Shown in pieces: positions 10,502 to 20,193 of a DNA stretch of 64,000 bases. The translations under genes were made by a program, and so were the position numbers. How positions within the stretch are numbered: position 1 is the stretch's first letter; each line of letters starts with the position of its first letter. Source of the DNA: Oscillospiraceae bacterium (lineage in GTDB: Bacteria; Bacillota; Clostridia; Oscillospirales; SIG627); NCBI GenBank assembly GCA_015063605.1, contig SVTV01000007.1:28923-92922 (forward strand), in the 5' to 3' direction. The notes under the pieces are model-generated. The model made no database searches. It was not told the DNA's origin and saw only the letters and a list, made by a program, of their open reading frames with translations.

Positions 10502-11798
10502 CTATTGAACAAAAGCGCGTATATGCTCCTTCCCATCCGAGAGCTACCTTACCCGTAGAGCCGTGACGGTTCTTGGCTATGATACACTCCGCCTGATTCT
10601 TCATATCGCTGTTATCCTTGTAATACTCGTCTCTGTAAAGGAACATTACTATATCCGCATCCTGTTCTATTGCACCGGAGTCTCTCAGGTCGGAAAGCTG
10701 AGGCTTTTTATCCGTACGGGACTCGGGACCTCTGGAAAGCTGAGAAAGAAGCATTATGGGAATCCCCAGCTCCTTTGCCATTATCTTGAGGTTTCTTGAA
10801 ATATCGCCTATTTCAAGAACTCGGTTATCTATTCTTTTATCTGCCTGCATCAACTGGAGATAATCTATGACCACGAATGAAAGATTCTTTATCCTGCGAA
10901 GCTTCGCCTTCATTTGCGATACGGTAACATCGGAAGTATCGTCGATATATATATTCGTCGCAGAAAGCATTGTGGTGGACATGGAAAGGCGCTTGAAGTC
11001 ATCGGGCGTAAGCTCACCCGTACGAAGCTTATAGCTGTCTATCCTTCCCTCCGAGGAAAGAAGTCTTCCCACGAGCTGTGTTTTCGACATTTCGAGAGAA
11101 AACACTGCCACAGTCTTGCCGTGCTTTGCCATATTTGAAGCTATGTTCATCGCAAAGCTCGTTTTACCCATACCGGGACGGGCACCCACAAGAACAAGGT
11201 CGCCTTCGCCCAAGCCTACAAGAACAGCGTCAAGGGAGCTGAAATACGTGGGCATACCTCTCGTGGATAAAGGATCCTTGGATATCTTATGGATATTCAC
11301 CATGTATTCGATAATAACATCACGTATATGGGAAAAATCCTGCGTAACGGAGCCCTGTGTCAATGCAAATATCTTGGCTTCCGCCGCATCGATTATTCTT
11401 TGAGTTTCCTCCGTCTGATCGTATGCGCTTTCCATTATCTCCTCGCAGGACAATATAAGCTTCCTTAAAAGAGACTTTTCTCTGACTATTTTTGAATAGT
11501 CCTTAATATTTGATATTGCGGGTACTGTTTCCGCAAGCTGATATATATATGCACTTGCACCCTCCTCGGTATAATCTCCGTCCTTTACGAGACGGTCGAT
11601 GAGGGTAACGGGGTCTATCACTCTGCTTTCGAGAAAAAGTCCCTGCATTGCGGAAAATATAGCCTTGTGCCTGTCTATATAAAAGTCATCCGCCGAAACA
11701 GCAGATACGATATCGTTCATCTTACTGCTGTCAAGTATCAACGCACCGAGAACGGCACGCTCAGCCTCCGGGGAATACGGAAGTCTTCGCGCCGTCAT
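10476..11798 (-). CDS. dnaB: Replicative DNA helicase DnaB
   Basis: This is the hexameric RecA-fold helicase that unwinds DNA at the replication fork. Starting at the ATG at 11798 puts AAAGGA 5 bases upstream and gives 440 residues. The EAERAVLGALILD motif then sits at the position normal for the family. A TTG at 11840 preceded by AGGGTG is a possible longer start adding 14 residues. The N-terminal helical domain spans about 10-110. Walker A in GARPGMGKTSF is at about 205-213, and the H4 segment with VVIDYLQLM and the arginine-finger region follow. Its position after gdpP and rplI matches B. subtilis. The loader genes (DnaD/DnaI type) are about 18 kb away at 29.7-31.7 kb. Confidence 0.95.
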   Translation of the reverse strand: MTARRLPYSPEAERAVLGALILDSSKMNDIVSAVSADDFYIDRHKAIFSAMQGLFLESRVIDPVTLIDRLVKDGDYTEEGASAYIYQLAETVPAISNIKDYSKIVREKSLLRKLILSCEEIMESAYDQTEETQRIIDAAEAKIFALTQGSVTQDFSHIRDVIIEYMVNIHKISKDPLSTRGMPTYFSSLDAVLVGLGEGDLVLVGARPGMGKTSFAMNIASNMAKHGKTVAVFSLEMSKTQLVGRLLSSEGRIDSYKLRTGELTPDDFKRLSMSTTMLSATNIYIDDTSDVTVSQMKAKLRRIKNLSFVVIDYLQLMQADKRIDNRVLEIGDISRNLKIMAKELGIPIMLLSQLSRGPESRTDKKPQLSDLRDSGAIEQDADIVMFLYRDEYYKDNSDMKNQAECIIAKNRHGSTGKVALGWEGAYTRFCSIDDRLEGQE

Positions 11799-11924
11799 TA
11801 TGTCCTTTGTTTCTTTTCTTCCGTTTTCTCCGTCGCTCAAATCAGTTCACCCTTTTCATAGCTTTTTATTAACTCAAGAGTAATTCTTGACTGCTGTCCC
11901 ATAAAGGAGCAGCCTCTCAAAAAA

Positions 11925-12377
11925 TTATTCCTCCTTAGGCTTGATAGCCACCTTAAGCTTAGAAGTAACACCGGGATATATCTTAACCTCTACCTCATAT
12001 TCACCGTAGCTCTTCATATTGTCATCGAGAACGAATCTTCTCTTATCCACCGTGATATGAGCCTGAGCGAAAAGCTCCTCGGCTATCTTTGCGCTTGTAA
12101 CGCTTCCGTAAAGCTTACCGTTTGCTCCCGAGGGCATTTCGATTACTATCTTTACAGCCTTAAGCTTATCTGCAAGAGCCTTTGCCTTTGCTTTTTCATT
12201 GTCCGCCTTTGTCTTTTCGGCAGCCGTCTTTGTCTTATACTCATATTCAGCCTGAGCATTGGCTTCAAAAGCCAATCCCTTGGGAATAAGATAATTTCTT
12301 GCATATCCGTCGGATACATTCACCTTGTCTCCCGCCTTACCGAGACCGGAAACATTTTCCTTCAAAAATACTGTCAT
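11925..12377 (-). CDS. rplI: 50S ribosomal protein L9
   Basis: A 150-residue L9 begins [17 protein letters not shown]. It contains the N-terminal rRNA-binding domain signature [17 protein letters not shown], then the long Lys/Ala-rich connecting helix (about 40-75) and the C-terminal domain. Length and architecture are normal. A GAAAGGATAGAC ribosome-binding region precedes the ATG with long spacing. It lies between gdpP and dnaB as in other Firmicutes. Confidence 0.97.
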   Translation of the reverse strand: MTVFLKENVSGLGKAGDKVNVSDGYARNYLIPKGLAFEANAQAEYEYKTKTAAEKTKADNEKAKAKALADKLKAVKIVIEMPSGANGKLYGSVTSAKIAEELFAQAHITVDKRRFVLDDNMKSYGEYEVEVKIYPGVTSKLKVAIKPKEE

Positions 12378-12463
12378 TTTATGTCTATCCTTTCTTACGT
12401 CCTAAAGGGTTATATACCGTAATTTATAATTACAAACACCCTTCTCCCGAAAACGGGAACGTA

Positions 12464-14452
12464 TCAATCATTGTTAAGATATTCGTCTATTGCTTCCTTC
12501 AGCATCGAAAGAGCATTTTTCATGGGCATATCCTTAAGCTGAGCACCTGCGGAGTCAAAATGTCCGCCGCCATGAAGCTTTTCAAGAATAAGCTGTACAT
12601 TCACACTTCCCGAGGAACGGGCGGATATGTGGACCGCATTATCGACTATGCAGAGCACAAAGGATGCGGAAACGCCCTCTACCGCAAGAAGTCTCTCCGC
12701 CGCCTTGGATGCGGCTATCTTATCTGCGGGAACAGCAAGTCCCTCATATACGGAAATTGCTATCACATTCTTGTAAATTACCACATTGCTCTCAAATTTG
12801 ACTTCTCTTAAGAATTCCTTCAGATCGGTCTTGAAGAGCATCTGCGCTTCTCCGGGATTAGCACCCTCGCCTCTGAGATAAAGTGCCGCAGAGAAGGTAC
12901 GTGTACCCGTATTTCTTGTAAACTGCTTTGTATCGAGAATGATTCCCGAGAAAAGAAGCTCCGCTTCCTCCTTGAGAAGGCTTCCCTGAGGCAGCGCCTG
13001 CTCCAATATTTCCGATACAAGCTCGGAAGCAGATGAAGCCGAAGGCTCTATGTATGTTATCTTGGGAGTTATAACGAATTCTCCCGTTTTTCTGTGGTGG
13101 TCTATTATTACAACGTTGGGTACACTGCCATAAAGCTCAGGGGACTCAAACATTGCGCTGTTATTTACATCACAAATAACGAGAAGTGTATCGGGGCGTA
13201 CAAGCTCCTGAGCCGTTGCCGCATCCACGAATGTATCCTCGTATTTCTCAATTCCCTTCAGCTTTTCGAAAATATTCTTAAGGTTGATATCATTAAGGTT
13301 TACAACTATGTTTATCTTATCGCAATGCTCCTCTGCAAGTCTTGCCACACCGACGCATGAGCCGATGGAGTCGTGGTCGGCATATCTGTGACCCATTATA
13401 AGAACATTTCCCGATTTTTTAATAAGAGAAGTAAGCTCACCCGCAACTATTCTCGAGCGTATCTTCGTTCTCTTCTGAACGGTCTTCGTTCTTCCGCCGT
13501 AAAATTCGATAGCCGTCTTCGTCTTCACAACAGCCTGATCGCCGCCTCTCTGAAGAGCAAGATCGAGAGCTGTGTGAGCCACCTCTTCCTTTTCGCTGAA
13601 GCTTCCGTCAACGAAAGCAACGCCTATGGATATAGTAACCGGGACATCCATACTGTCTTCGGAAAGATCTCTTACATCGTCAAGTATATCGAATTTCTTT
13701 TCCATCATGGAGGCAAGATACTTTTCCTCCATTATCATTATATATCTGTCTCTGTCGGTTTCACGAAGTATAGCATTATGCTCGGATGCCCAATTCTGAA
13801 GGAGCATGGCAATTTTAGCGGTGACCGTTCTGTAATCATTCTGTCTGCTTGATACGGAATCGGAATAATTATCAACAGATATATAAGAAACTATGGGATT
13901 CTTCTCTTTTATCTCATTTTCAAGCTTCGTTACCTCGCTTCTGTCCTGCCATACGGTGAGGTAATAAAGCTTTTTTCCCGCAGATACGGTATAGGAAGAA
14001 ACATCGTAGGAGTTTTCCGCAAGAGTTGCTCTGAACCGCCCGTCGCTCTTGTCATTCCCCAAATGCTTCATATTGATCTTCTCCGGCAATACATCGTTAA
14101 GATTCAGGTTATAAAGAACCGTAGAAGACATCACATTGTCCGAAAAGCTTTTGTTATACCAAATTATAACCCCTTCCGAATCAACTATAACTACGGGATA
14201 TATAAATTGCATGAGAAAATCCAATGTGATATTGCTGAGGACGGGAAAATTCTTTTCCGTTATGGAATTTTTCTTTGCAGTTGCAATACTGTAAGCAAAA
14301 TATGCCGACAATTCCAATATCGCCAAAAACAAGCCGACATATGTAAGATTCACATCTACTTTTGCACAAACTGCGGAAAACGCAGCCAAGACACCCGCGG
14401 AAATAAATACCACCGTTCTCATTCTCGCCAAAGCGTGCGCCGATCTTTTCAT
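12464..14452 (-). CDS. gdpP: GdpP-type cyclic-di-AMP phosphodiesterase
   Basis: This is a membrane-bound enzyme that hydrolyses c-di-AMP, the second messenger controlling osmolyte balance and wall stress. The 662 residues show the standard order. Two membrane helices (about 11-55) come first, then a PAS-like sensor (about 80-170) and a degenerate GGDEF-like domain (about 175-310). DHH and DHHA1 phosphoesterase domains follow (about 335-660). Metal-binding motifs GHRYADHDSIGS and VIIDHHRKTG are intact, as is the C-terminal GGGHFDSAGA. The GGDEF motif itself is not conserved, as is normal here. GGAAAGGAGAAAAATACA precedes the start. It follows the DUF2232 gene and precedes rplI, as yybS-yybT-rplI do in B. 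subtilis. Confidence 0.95.
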   Translation of the reverse strand: MKRSAHALARMRTVVFISAGVLAAFSAVCAKVDVNLTYVGLFLAILELSAYFAYSIATAKKNSITEKNFPVLSNITLDFLMQFIYPVVIVDSEGVIIWYNKSFSDNVMSSTVLYNLNLNDVLPEKINMKHLGNDKSDGRFRATLAENSYDVSSYTVSAGKKLYYLTVWQDRSEVTKLENEIKEKNPIVSYISVDNYSDSVSSRQNDYRTVTAKIAMLLQNWASEHNAILRETDRDRYIMIMEEKYLASMMEKKFDILDDVRDLSEDSMDVPVTISIGVAFVDGSFSEKEEVAHTALDLALQRGGDQAVVKTKTAIEFYGGRTKTVQKRTKIRSRIVAGELTSLIKKSGNVLIMGHRYADHDSIGSCVGVARLAEEHCDKINIVVNLNDINLKNIFEKLKGIEKYEDTFVDAATAQELVRPDTLLVICDVNNSAMFESPELYGSVPNVVIIDHHRKTGEFVITPKITYIEPSASSASELVSEILEQALPQGSLLKEEAELLFSGIILDTKQFTRNTGTRTFSAALYLRGEGANPGEAQMLFKTDLKEFLREVKFESNVVIYKNVIAISVYEGLAVPADKIAASKAAERLLAVEGVSASFVLCIVDNAVHISARSSGSVNVQLILEKLHGGGHFDSAGAQLKDMPMKNALSMLKEAIDEYLNND

Positions 14453-14543
14453 TGTATTTTTCTCCTTTCCCGATTTTTAATATAAAACTCTATTCTAAAA
14501 ATTGAATTATACCGCCTTCTATATACAGTTCGTATGACTGTTA

Positions 14544-15695
14544 TCATTCGTCATCGTCATCCGCACCGTCTTCGAATTTCTTTTTCAGTGAGTTCATTGT
14601 ATTCCTGATAATATACAGCACTCCCAAAGGGGGAAGTATGGAATACAGAAGCATCGACAGCATAAGTGCCGCGATTATCGCAGTCACCTTGAAGTAACCT
14701 CCGTACACCTCGGAGCGCTCTTCAAGAAATTCCATCGCTCTTTCAAATCCGTATGCCAAAAATATGTGCGTTATTATTATCTTAAGGTTGTAGAACACAA
14801 AGTACATTTCCGCATCGTTTCCGAAAGTCAAAAACAGATGGAACGTACATATGAGAATATATACGACCGCAGAAACGAATGATATCTTAAGCTTATATCC
14901 GCAGGGGAATACTTTTTCCAATACCCCCGCCGATCTCAAAGACATTTTAAAAAACACGGTGGAAAAATAACCGCAGGAAAAGCACAGAACCGCAATAAAG
15001 GATACGGAAAGAAGATACATGGTCTGTATCGCCTGCTTGATGGTCTCGGTTGACACGGCTTCCTCAACACCCGTATTCATGGAGGCTATGATCTCCTCCG
15101 AGGCGCTGTACAGTAGATCCATGAAGGAATTAACATAATCCTTCACGGCTTCAATGCCGAATGTTCCCTTGAAGGATATTACGCTCAAAGCAAAGGCAAA
15201 AGCAAATAACGCAAAGTACACGGCGGACATCACTCCCGCCGTTAAGGTCTTGGAATAATCGTTCGGTTTGTATTCCGTAAGCACACCGTTTTCTCCGCAA
15301 AAGCCCTTGTAACCGGATATCTTCACGCCCGTGCATCTTAACGTGCAAAGGTACAGCGGAATGACCGGAAGAAGATAGAACAGAAGCATGAAAATGCTCT
15401 CCGTTGAGACCGACTTAAAAAGAGAAAGCACAAATCCGATAAGCGTTCCCGCAAAAACAAAGGGAGACGGCTTACGTATAAGGCGGCTTACGATCGAAGC
15501 CGAGGACCATATGCCGAAAACATAGGACAAGGGAGAAATATATCCGAAACCGAAGAATGCCAACAGTAAAAGAGATACCTGATGCTTAAGATACTCCTTC
15601 ATATCAACATTGCTTTTCACAGCGTCACGGTGTATCTCCGCAGGATCGGAGGATACTGTATTTTTATTTTCGTCAAAGTTATCGTTATGGTTCAT
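14544..15695 (-). CDS. YybS-like (DUF2232) polytopic membrane protein
   Basis: A 383-residue protein with an acidic cytosolic N-terminus (about 1-35) and roughly seven or eight hydrophobic segments from about 37 to 365. It ends in a Lys/Asp/Glu-rich tail. The pattern of small-residue-rich helices and its place directly upstream of gdpP-rplI-dnaB match the YybS/DUF2232 family, some members of which resemble substrate-binding components of ECF transporters. I cannot assign a substrate. It is the first gene of the seven-gene minus-strand run ending at metK. Confidence 0.7.
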   Translation of the reverse strand: MNHNDNFDENKNTVSSDPAEIHRDAVKSNVDMKEYLKHQVSLLLLAFFGFGYISPLSYVFGIWSSASIVSRLIRKPSPFVFAGTLIGFVLSLFKSVSTESIFMLLFYLLPVIPLYLCTLRCTGVKISGYKGFCGENGVLTEYKPNDYSKTLTAGVMSAVYFALFAFAFALSVISFKGTFGIEAVKDYVNSFMDLLYSASEEIIASMNTGVEEAVSTETIKQAIQTMYLLSVSFIAVLCFSCGYFSTVFFKMSLRSAGVLEKVFPCGYKLKISFVSAVVYILICTFHLFLTFGNDAEMYFVFYNLKIIITHIFLAYGFERAMEFLEERSEVYGGYFKVTAIIAALMLSMLLYSILPPLGVLYIIRNTMNSLKKKFEDGADDDDE

Positions 15696-15736
15696 TACGT
15701 AATTACACTTCTTCCCAAAATCGTAGCCATGATATC

Positions 15737-15767
15737 ATTATATTATTCTATCACATTTTTTTTACAA
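15737..15767 (-). promoter_or_regulatory. Possible promoter of the DUF2232-gdpP-...-metK run
   Basis: On the minus strand TTGTAA (plus 15762-15767) and TATAAT (plus 15737-15742) are 19 bases apart, upstream of the first gene of the run. The -10 is consensus and the spacing is long, so this is tentative. Confidence 0.35.
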
Positions 15768-15835
15768 AGTAAAGAGATTTTTTCGTTTTTCATTAAAAGC
15801 TTTACTGAAATACATGGGATTTCCCCGTAAAAACG

Positions 15836-15865
15836 AAAAAAGGAGAAATCAGATCTCCTTTTTTT
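15836..15865 (-). terminator. Intrinsic terminator after the ParC-like gene
   Basis: The core stem GGAGA (15842-15846) with TCTCC (15854-15858) is extended by A6 on one side and T7 on the other. On the minus strand it ends in TTTTTTC directly below the gene stop at 15873. Confidence 0.75.
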
Positions 15866-15872
15866 GATTTTC

Positions 15873-18056
15873 TCAAAGTATTTCGCCGGGGGAAGGGATC
15901 TTTCTCTTCCTTACCATATCGGGATAAGCACCCTGAGCGCAAGGCTCTGCGTACACGGGAACATCTCCCTTTCTGAGTGCGATGGTCTGTGAACCGCCCG
16001 AGGATCTCGATTGAAATTCCGGAATAAGCTCCGAGGGGATAAGCAATCCCCTGCCCGCCTTTGTCTTTATGAATATATCGCACTTGTCCTTCACCGTAAA
16101 CGCTGCCACAACAGGTGACGAAGATGAGACCGCTCCCGTCAGCTTCTTTCTGTGGGTCTTTGTTTTGTAAGCCTCGAGAGGTATCATTACACTCTTGCCG
16201 TTTTCAAACAGAATGAACAGCTTTTCGCTGTAATCGTTTGTTGCAGCCATAAAGGTAAATTTTTCACCCGATTCAAATTCAAGCTTTGTTCCGACGAAAT
16301 CACCCAAAGCCGATGCCTTGGTATTGTCGAATTCTGACATTGAGGATTTATAGCACTGAGCGGAGGAGGTAAAGAAAAGAAGCTCCGTGCGTTCCGAAAG
16401 CTGTTCAAAGAACACCTGCTCGTCTCCGTCCTTGAATTTCTGCGTGTCATTCATTCTCAGTGAGGACGGAAGTATCTTCTTGAAATATCCCTCGCGGCTC
16501 ATAACGGCATACACGGGAGTATCGGGGATCAGCTCCTCCTCTTCCTCCGTCTCCACGGTATCGTCCTCCGTGATAATCCGGGTCTTTCTGGGCTTTCCGT
16601 ATTTTTCCTTTATCTTTTCAAGCTGCTTTATTATCAGGTTGTCCATACGGCGCTTGCTCTTGAGGATGCCCTCTATATCGGCTATCTCCTTCATAAGCTT
16701 TTCTATCTCCGCAGTCTGGCGCAATATATACTCCTTATTGAGGTTGCGGAGCTTTATATCCGCTATGAATTCCGCCTGAGTCTCATCTATATCAAAGCCT
16801 GCGGCAAGATTTGGAACTACATCTCTGTCATTCTTTGTGGAACGAATTATGGCAATAGCCTTATCTATATCGAGAAGGATCTTCTCAAGACCCTTAAGAA
16901 GGTGAAGCCTTTCTTCCTTCTTTCTCAATTCGTGGAAAAGCTCTCTGGACAGACATTCGCATCTGTAGGCATGCCACTCATCAAGTATTTCGGCGACACC
17001 GAGAAGGTGGGGAGTACCGGCTATGAGAATATTAAAATTACATTTGAAGGTATCCTCCAATGTGGTAAGCTTATAAAGACGCTTCATAAGCTTATCGGGA
17101 TCAGTTCCTCTTTTAAGGTCTATGGCGATCTTCAAGCCGTTAAGGTCTGTCTCGTCCCTTACGTCGGATATCTCCTTCAATCTTCCCGCCTTTATAAGCT
17201 CGGCAAGTCTGTCGATTATCACTTCCGTATAGGTAGTATAAGGTATTTCCGTTATCTCGATTATATTGCCGCTTTTTTCGTAATTATATTTCGCTCTGAG
17301 ACGGAAGCTTCCCTTACCCGTTTTATATATATTTTCAAGCTCCTGCTTATCGTAAAGGAGAAGTCCTCCCGTGGAAAAATCGGGAGCCTTCAATATATCG
17401 GTAAGAGGAGTATCGATCCCCTCCCGTATAACGGCTATCGCCGCATCGCATACTTCCGCAAGATTAAAGGAGCATATATCGGAAGCAAGTCCTACCGCTA
17501 TACCCTTATTCGCACTTACGAGAACATTGGGAAAGGATGTGGGAAGGAGCACCGGCTCCTTCATGGTGCCGTCGTAATTATCCTTGAAATCAACGGCATC
17601 CTTATCAATACCGCCGAATATCTCGGCGCAGATAGGCTCAAGCTTTGCCTCGGTATAACGGGCAGCAGCATACGCCATCTTCGAATACTGCTTACCGAAG
17701 CTTCCCTTGGAATCAATGAAGGGATGAAGAAGAGCTTCATTTCCGCTCGTAAGACGGACCATGGTCTCGTATATGGAAGCATCACCGTGAGGATTGAGCT
17801 TCATCGTATCACCGACGATGGTAGCGCTCTTCTTTCTCTGACCGTTGAGAAGTCCGTTTTTATACATCATGTAAAGAAGCTTTCTGTGGGCGGGCTTGAA
17901 ACCGTCTATCTCTGGAATGGCTCTGGATATGATAACGCTCATGGAATATGGCATATAATTCTCTTCAAGAGTCCTTGTAATGGGGTGCTCCTCAACAACG
18001 GCTACAGTCTCCGTTACCTCTTTTGCCTTAGGGATATCCTTTCTTGCTCTTGCCAT
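15873..18056 (-). CDS. parC: ParC/GyrA-type topoisomerase subunit A
   Basis: This is the DNA breakage-reunion subunit of a type IIA topoisomerase. The catalytic tyrosine is Tyr134 in AAARYTEAKL. The helix-4 segment reads NPHGDASIYETMV, so Ala93 and Glu97 occupy the positions of E. coli GyrA Ser83 and Asp87. The tower and coiled-coil region (about 355-490) is present. The C-terminal part is short, with no QRRGGKG GyrA-box, and total length is 727, both of which favour ParC over GyrA. No parE/gyrB-like gene adjoins it; hflX lies 60 bases upstream in the same direction. A GAAAGGAATGG ribosome-binding region lies unusually far (about 13 bases) from the ATG. Confidence 0.88.
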   Translation of the reverse strand: MARARKDIPKAKEVTETVAVVEEHPITRTLEENYMPYSMSVIISRAIPEIDGFKPAHRKLLYMMYKNGLLNGQRKKSATIVGDTMKLNPHGDASIYETMVRLTSGNEALLHPFIDSKGSFGKQYSKMAYAAARYTEAKLEPICAEIFGGIDKDAVDFKDNYDGTMKEPVLLPTSFPNVLVSANKGIAVGLASDICSFNLAEVCDAAIAVIREGIDTPLTDILKAPDFSTGGLLLYDKQELENIYKTGKGSFRLRAKYNYEKSGNIIEITEIPYTTYTEVIIDRLAELIKAGRLKEISDVRDETDLNGLKIAIDLKRGTDPDKLMKRLYKLTTLEDTFKCNFNILIAGTPHLLGVAEILDEWHAYRCECLSRELFHELRKKEERLHLLKGLEKILLDIDKAIAIIRSTKNDRDVVPNLAAGFDIDETQAEFIADIKLRNLNKEYILRQTAEIEKLMKEIADIEGILKSKRRMDNLIIKQLEKIKEKYGKPRKTRIITEDDTVETEEEEELIPDTPVYAVMSREGYFKKILPSSLRMNDTQKFKDGDEQVFFEQLSERTELLFFTSSAQCYKSSMSEFDNTKASALGDFVGTKLEFESGEKFTFMAATNDYSEKLFILFENGKSVMIPLEAYKTKTHRKKLTGAVSSSSPVVAAFTVKDKCDIFIKTKAGRGLLIPSELIPEFQSRSSGGSQTIALRKGDVPVYAEPCAQGAYPDMVRKRKIPSPGEIL

Positions 18057-18115
18057 TTTTCAAAACCATTCCTTTCTTGTATTATCTTCAGATTTTTTCA
18101 AAGCCGCAAAAAAGC

Positions 18116-19402
18116 TCAATCGGCAACGTACATCCGTACAGAACCATATGTCTTTTTATCCACAACGGCTTCAACCTTTATAAACGCTCCCTCATATTCA
18201 ACATTTTTTACGTATGATGTTTCATAAAGAGAGCTTAATATACCGCCCTTCGACATGGGAAGGGACAGCTTTACATCTATTCTGTCTTCTTTTATCAATT
18301 TCTCGAGAGCCTTTATCAGGTCGTCTATTCCCTGTCCCGTCACGGCAGATATAAACACCGCATCGCTCATTGAGGAAAGTCCCGTATAAAGCTCGGAAAC
18401 GTCTATTTTATCGCATTTATTAAATACATACAGAGTTTTTGCACGCTCTTTTCCTTCGAACAGATCGTTCAATATACTCTGAGTGACCTCGTAATGCTTT
18501 CTCACTCTGTCATCGGATGCATCGAGAAGCACTACGATGATATCGGCGAAGGTAACCTCCTCAAGAGTCGATCTGAATGCCTCTACGAGGTGGTGAGGCA
18601 AACGGTCGATAAACCCTACCGTGTCCGTCATAAGCGCCTCTCCCGCTTCGGGAAGCTCAAGGCGGCGTGTTGTGGGATCAAGCGTCGCAAAAAGCTTGTC
18701 CTCCGCAAATATTCCCGCATTTGTAAGAGTGTTCAGTAATGTGGATTTACCCGCATTTGTGTATCCCGCTACAGCGATCTGAGGAATACCGCTTTTCTTA
18801 CGTGTCTTACGCTGTTCGCTTCTCTTTTTCTCAAGCTCTTTAAGATCCTCCGCAAGAGCCGTTATTCGTCTTTTAATATGACGTCTGTCGCTTTCCAGCT
18901 TTGACTCACCGGGGCCTCTCGTTCCTATACCGCCTCCGAGTCTTGACAACTCTGTGCCCTTTCCGAGAAGACGGGGCATAGTATACTTCAATCTTGCTAT
19001 CTCTACCTGAAGGATACCCTCTGCTGTTGCGGCTCTTCCCGCAAATATATCGAGAATGAGCATGGTTCTGTCGATAACTCTTACATTTTCAAGCCTCTCT
19101 TCGATATTTCTTATCTGAGACGGAGTAAGCTCATCGTCGAACACTACAAGCTCCGCACCTACAGATACCGCCAGATCACGTAATTCCTCTATCTTTCCCT
19201 CGCCCAGGTATGTGGCGTTATCGGGCTTGTCACGCATCTGCACAAGACGTGCTTCCGCAACACCGCCTGCCGTATCGAGAAGTCTTTCAAGCTCGTTCAT
19301 GGAAAATTCCGAGCCGGGACCTTCCGCATCTCCGTCTGATGCCGCCGCCAGAATACATTTCGGCTTTTCGGTCGTTATAGTCTTTTTGAATTTATCTTCC
19401 AT
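18116..19402 (-). CDS. hflX: HflX, ribosome-associated GTPase
   Basis: HflX is an Obg-like GTPase that in known cases splits stalled or hibernating 70S ribosomes under stress. The 428 residues show the N-terminal HflX domain (about 20-190) with RPRLLGKGTELSRLGGGIGTRGPGE-type sequence. The GTPase domain follows: G1 GYTNAGKST, G3 DTVGFIDRLP, G4 NKCD, and the family's EEVTFADIIVVLLDAS. A short C-terminal domain ends the protein. The start has GAAAGGCGG about 10 bases upstream. It is followed closely by the ParC-like gene, so the two probably share a transcript. Confidence 0.95.
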   Translation of the reverse strand: MEDKFKKTITTEKPKCILAAASDGDAEGPGSEFSMNELERLLDTAGGVAEARLVQMRDKPDNATYLGEGKIEELRDLAVSVGAELVVFDDELTPSQIRNIEERLENVRVIDRTMLILDIFAGRAATAEGILQVEIARLKYTMPRLLGKGTELSRLGGGIGTRGPGESKLESDRRHIKRRITALAEDLKELEKKRSEQRKTRKKSGIPQIAVAGYTNAGKSTLLNTLTNAGIFAEDKLFATLDPTTRRLELPEAGEALMTDTVGFIDRLPHHLVEAFRSTLEEVTFADIIVVLLDASDDRVRKHYEVTQSILNDLFEGKERAKTLYVFNKCDKIDVSELYTGLSSMSDAVFISAVTGQGIDDLIKALEKLIKEDRIDVKLSLPMSKGGILSSLYETSYVKNVEYEGAFIKVEAVVDKKTYGSVRMYVAD

Positions 19403-19490
19403 ACGGATAACCGCCTTTCATTTACCTTTTCTGTCCGGGATATCGATATTACACCCGCGCCTCTTAAAATATTACATAAGCCTTACCACG

Positions 19491-19526
19491 AAAAAAGGGG
19501 TTGTCTCACTAAGGTGAGCCACCCCC
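19491..19526 (-). terminator. Intrinsic terminator after rpmE
   Basis: On the minus strand GGGGGTGGCTCAC pairs imperfectly with GTGAGACAACCCC around a 4-base loop, followed by TTTTTTC. It separates rpmE from hflX. Confidence 0.85.
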
Positions 19527-19585
19527 AAAAATCGCAACAAACGATCCGAAGCGCCTGAAACGCTCCGAAATAACATTTACGGTAA

Positions 19586-19786
19586 TTAACCTCTGTTGAA
19601 CTTCTTGTTGAACTTATCAACACGTCCGCCTGCATCAACGAACTTCTGCTTTCCTGTATAGAAAGGATGACACTTAGAGCATATTTCAACGTGGAGATTA
19701 CCCTTTGTCGACTTTGTAGGATACTCAGCGCCGCAAGCACAAACTATAACAGTATCTTTATATTCAGGATGGATTCCTTCTTTCAC
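19586..19786 (-). CDS. rpmE: 50S ribosomal protein L31 (zinc-binding type)
   Basis: This is a 66-residue L31. The GTG start at 19786 is chosen because GGAGG sits 8 bases upstream and the product then opens (M)[10 protein letters not shown], as in the family. Another GTG at 19795 is only 1 base from GGAGG. The cysteine pairs in VCACG and [10 protein letters not shown] mark the zinc-containing form, and the conserved tail [10 protein letters not shown] is intact. It is monocistronic, with its own promoter and terminator. Confidence 0.97.
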   Translation of the reverse strand: MKEGIHPEYKDTVIVCACGAEYPTKSTKGNLHVEICSKCHPFYTGKQKFVDAGGRVDKFNKKFNRG

Positions 19787-19828
19787 TGTATACACCTCCG
19801 ATTTTATTATCTTTTAATAACAGCATAA

Positions 19829-19857
19829 AATATATCACAATTTACGAAAAAAAGCAA
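19829..19857 (-). promoter_or_regulatory. Probable rpmE promoter
   Basis: On the minus strand TTGCTT (plus 19852-19857) and TATATT (plus 19829-19834) are 17 bases apart, with a T-rich spacer start and GTGA just before the -10. The rpsT promoter shows the same arrangement. Confidence 0.55.
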
Positions 19858-19959
19858 TAGCTTTTTTTAAATAGAGGGAATTTTTTTTTAAAAAATCACA
19901 TATTTTTATCGTGTGAAAGGCAAAAAACTCAAAAAACTCAAAAAATGAGGCATGACCGC

Positions 19960-20193
19960 ATGAAAAAGAACATCATCAAGCTTACAGCCGCCGAGGCGTT
20001 CATCTTAGCCGCCGCAGTAATTCTGACAGCATCAGCCGTCAAAAAAACTCTCAACGCCAAAGGTGGCGAAGGAAAAAACAATACACACAACACCCGTGAC
20101 ACAAGCATTGCCGCGGTATCGGATGCCATATTGGAATCCCCTGCCGCAGAATATGTATTCGGTGAAATAAACACAGGAACAGATATCGTATGA
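19960..20193 (+). CDS. Small single-pass membrane protein coupled to the site-2 protease
   Basis: This 77-residue protein has a short basic N-terminus, one hydrophobic segment (about 8-26) and a polar exterior tail (about 30-77) rich in Lys, Asn, Thr and Asp. I chose the ATG at 19960 because GAGG lies 9 bases upstream; an ATG at 19945 has no site. The stop overlaps the ATG of the M50 protease gene in ATGA, so the two should be made together. I recognise no family. A substrate, anchor or regulator of the protease, loosely like SpoIVFA for SpoIVFB, is possible but is inference from position only. Confidence 0.65.
   Translation: MKKNIIKLTAAEAFILAAAVILTASAVKKTLNAKGGEGKNNTHNTRDTSIAAVSDAILESPAAEYVFGEINTGTDIV

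Noticed and set aside
16902..18227. 441-codon plus-strand frame opposite the ParC-like gene
   Set aside because: The opposite strand carries an unmistakable topoisomerase subunit with the catalytic tyrosine; the frame here also runs into hflX.
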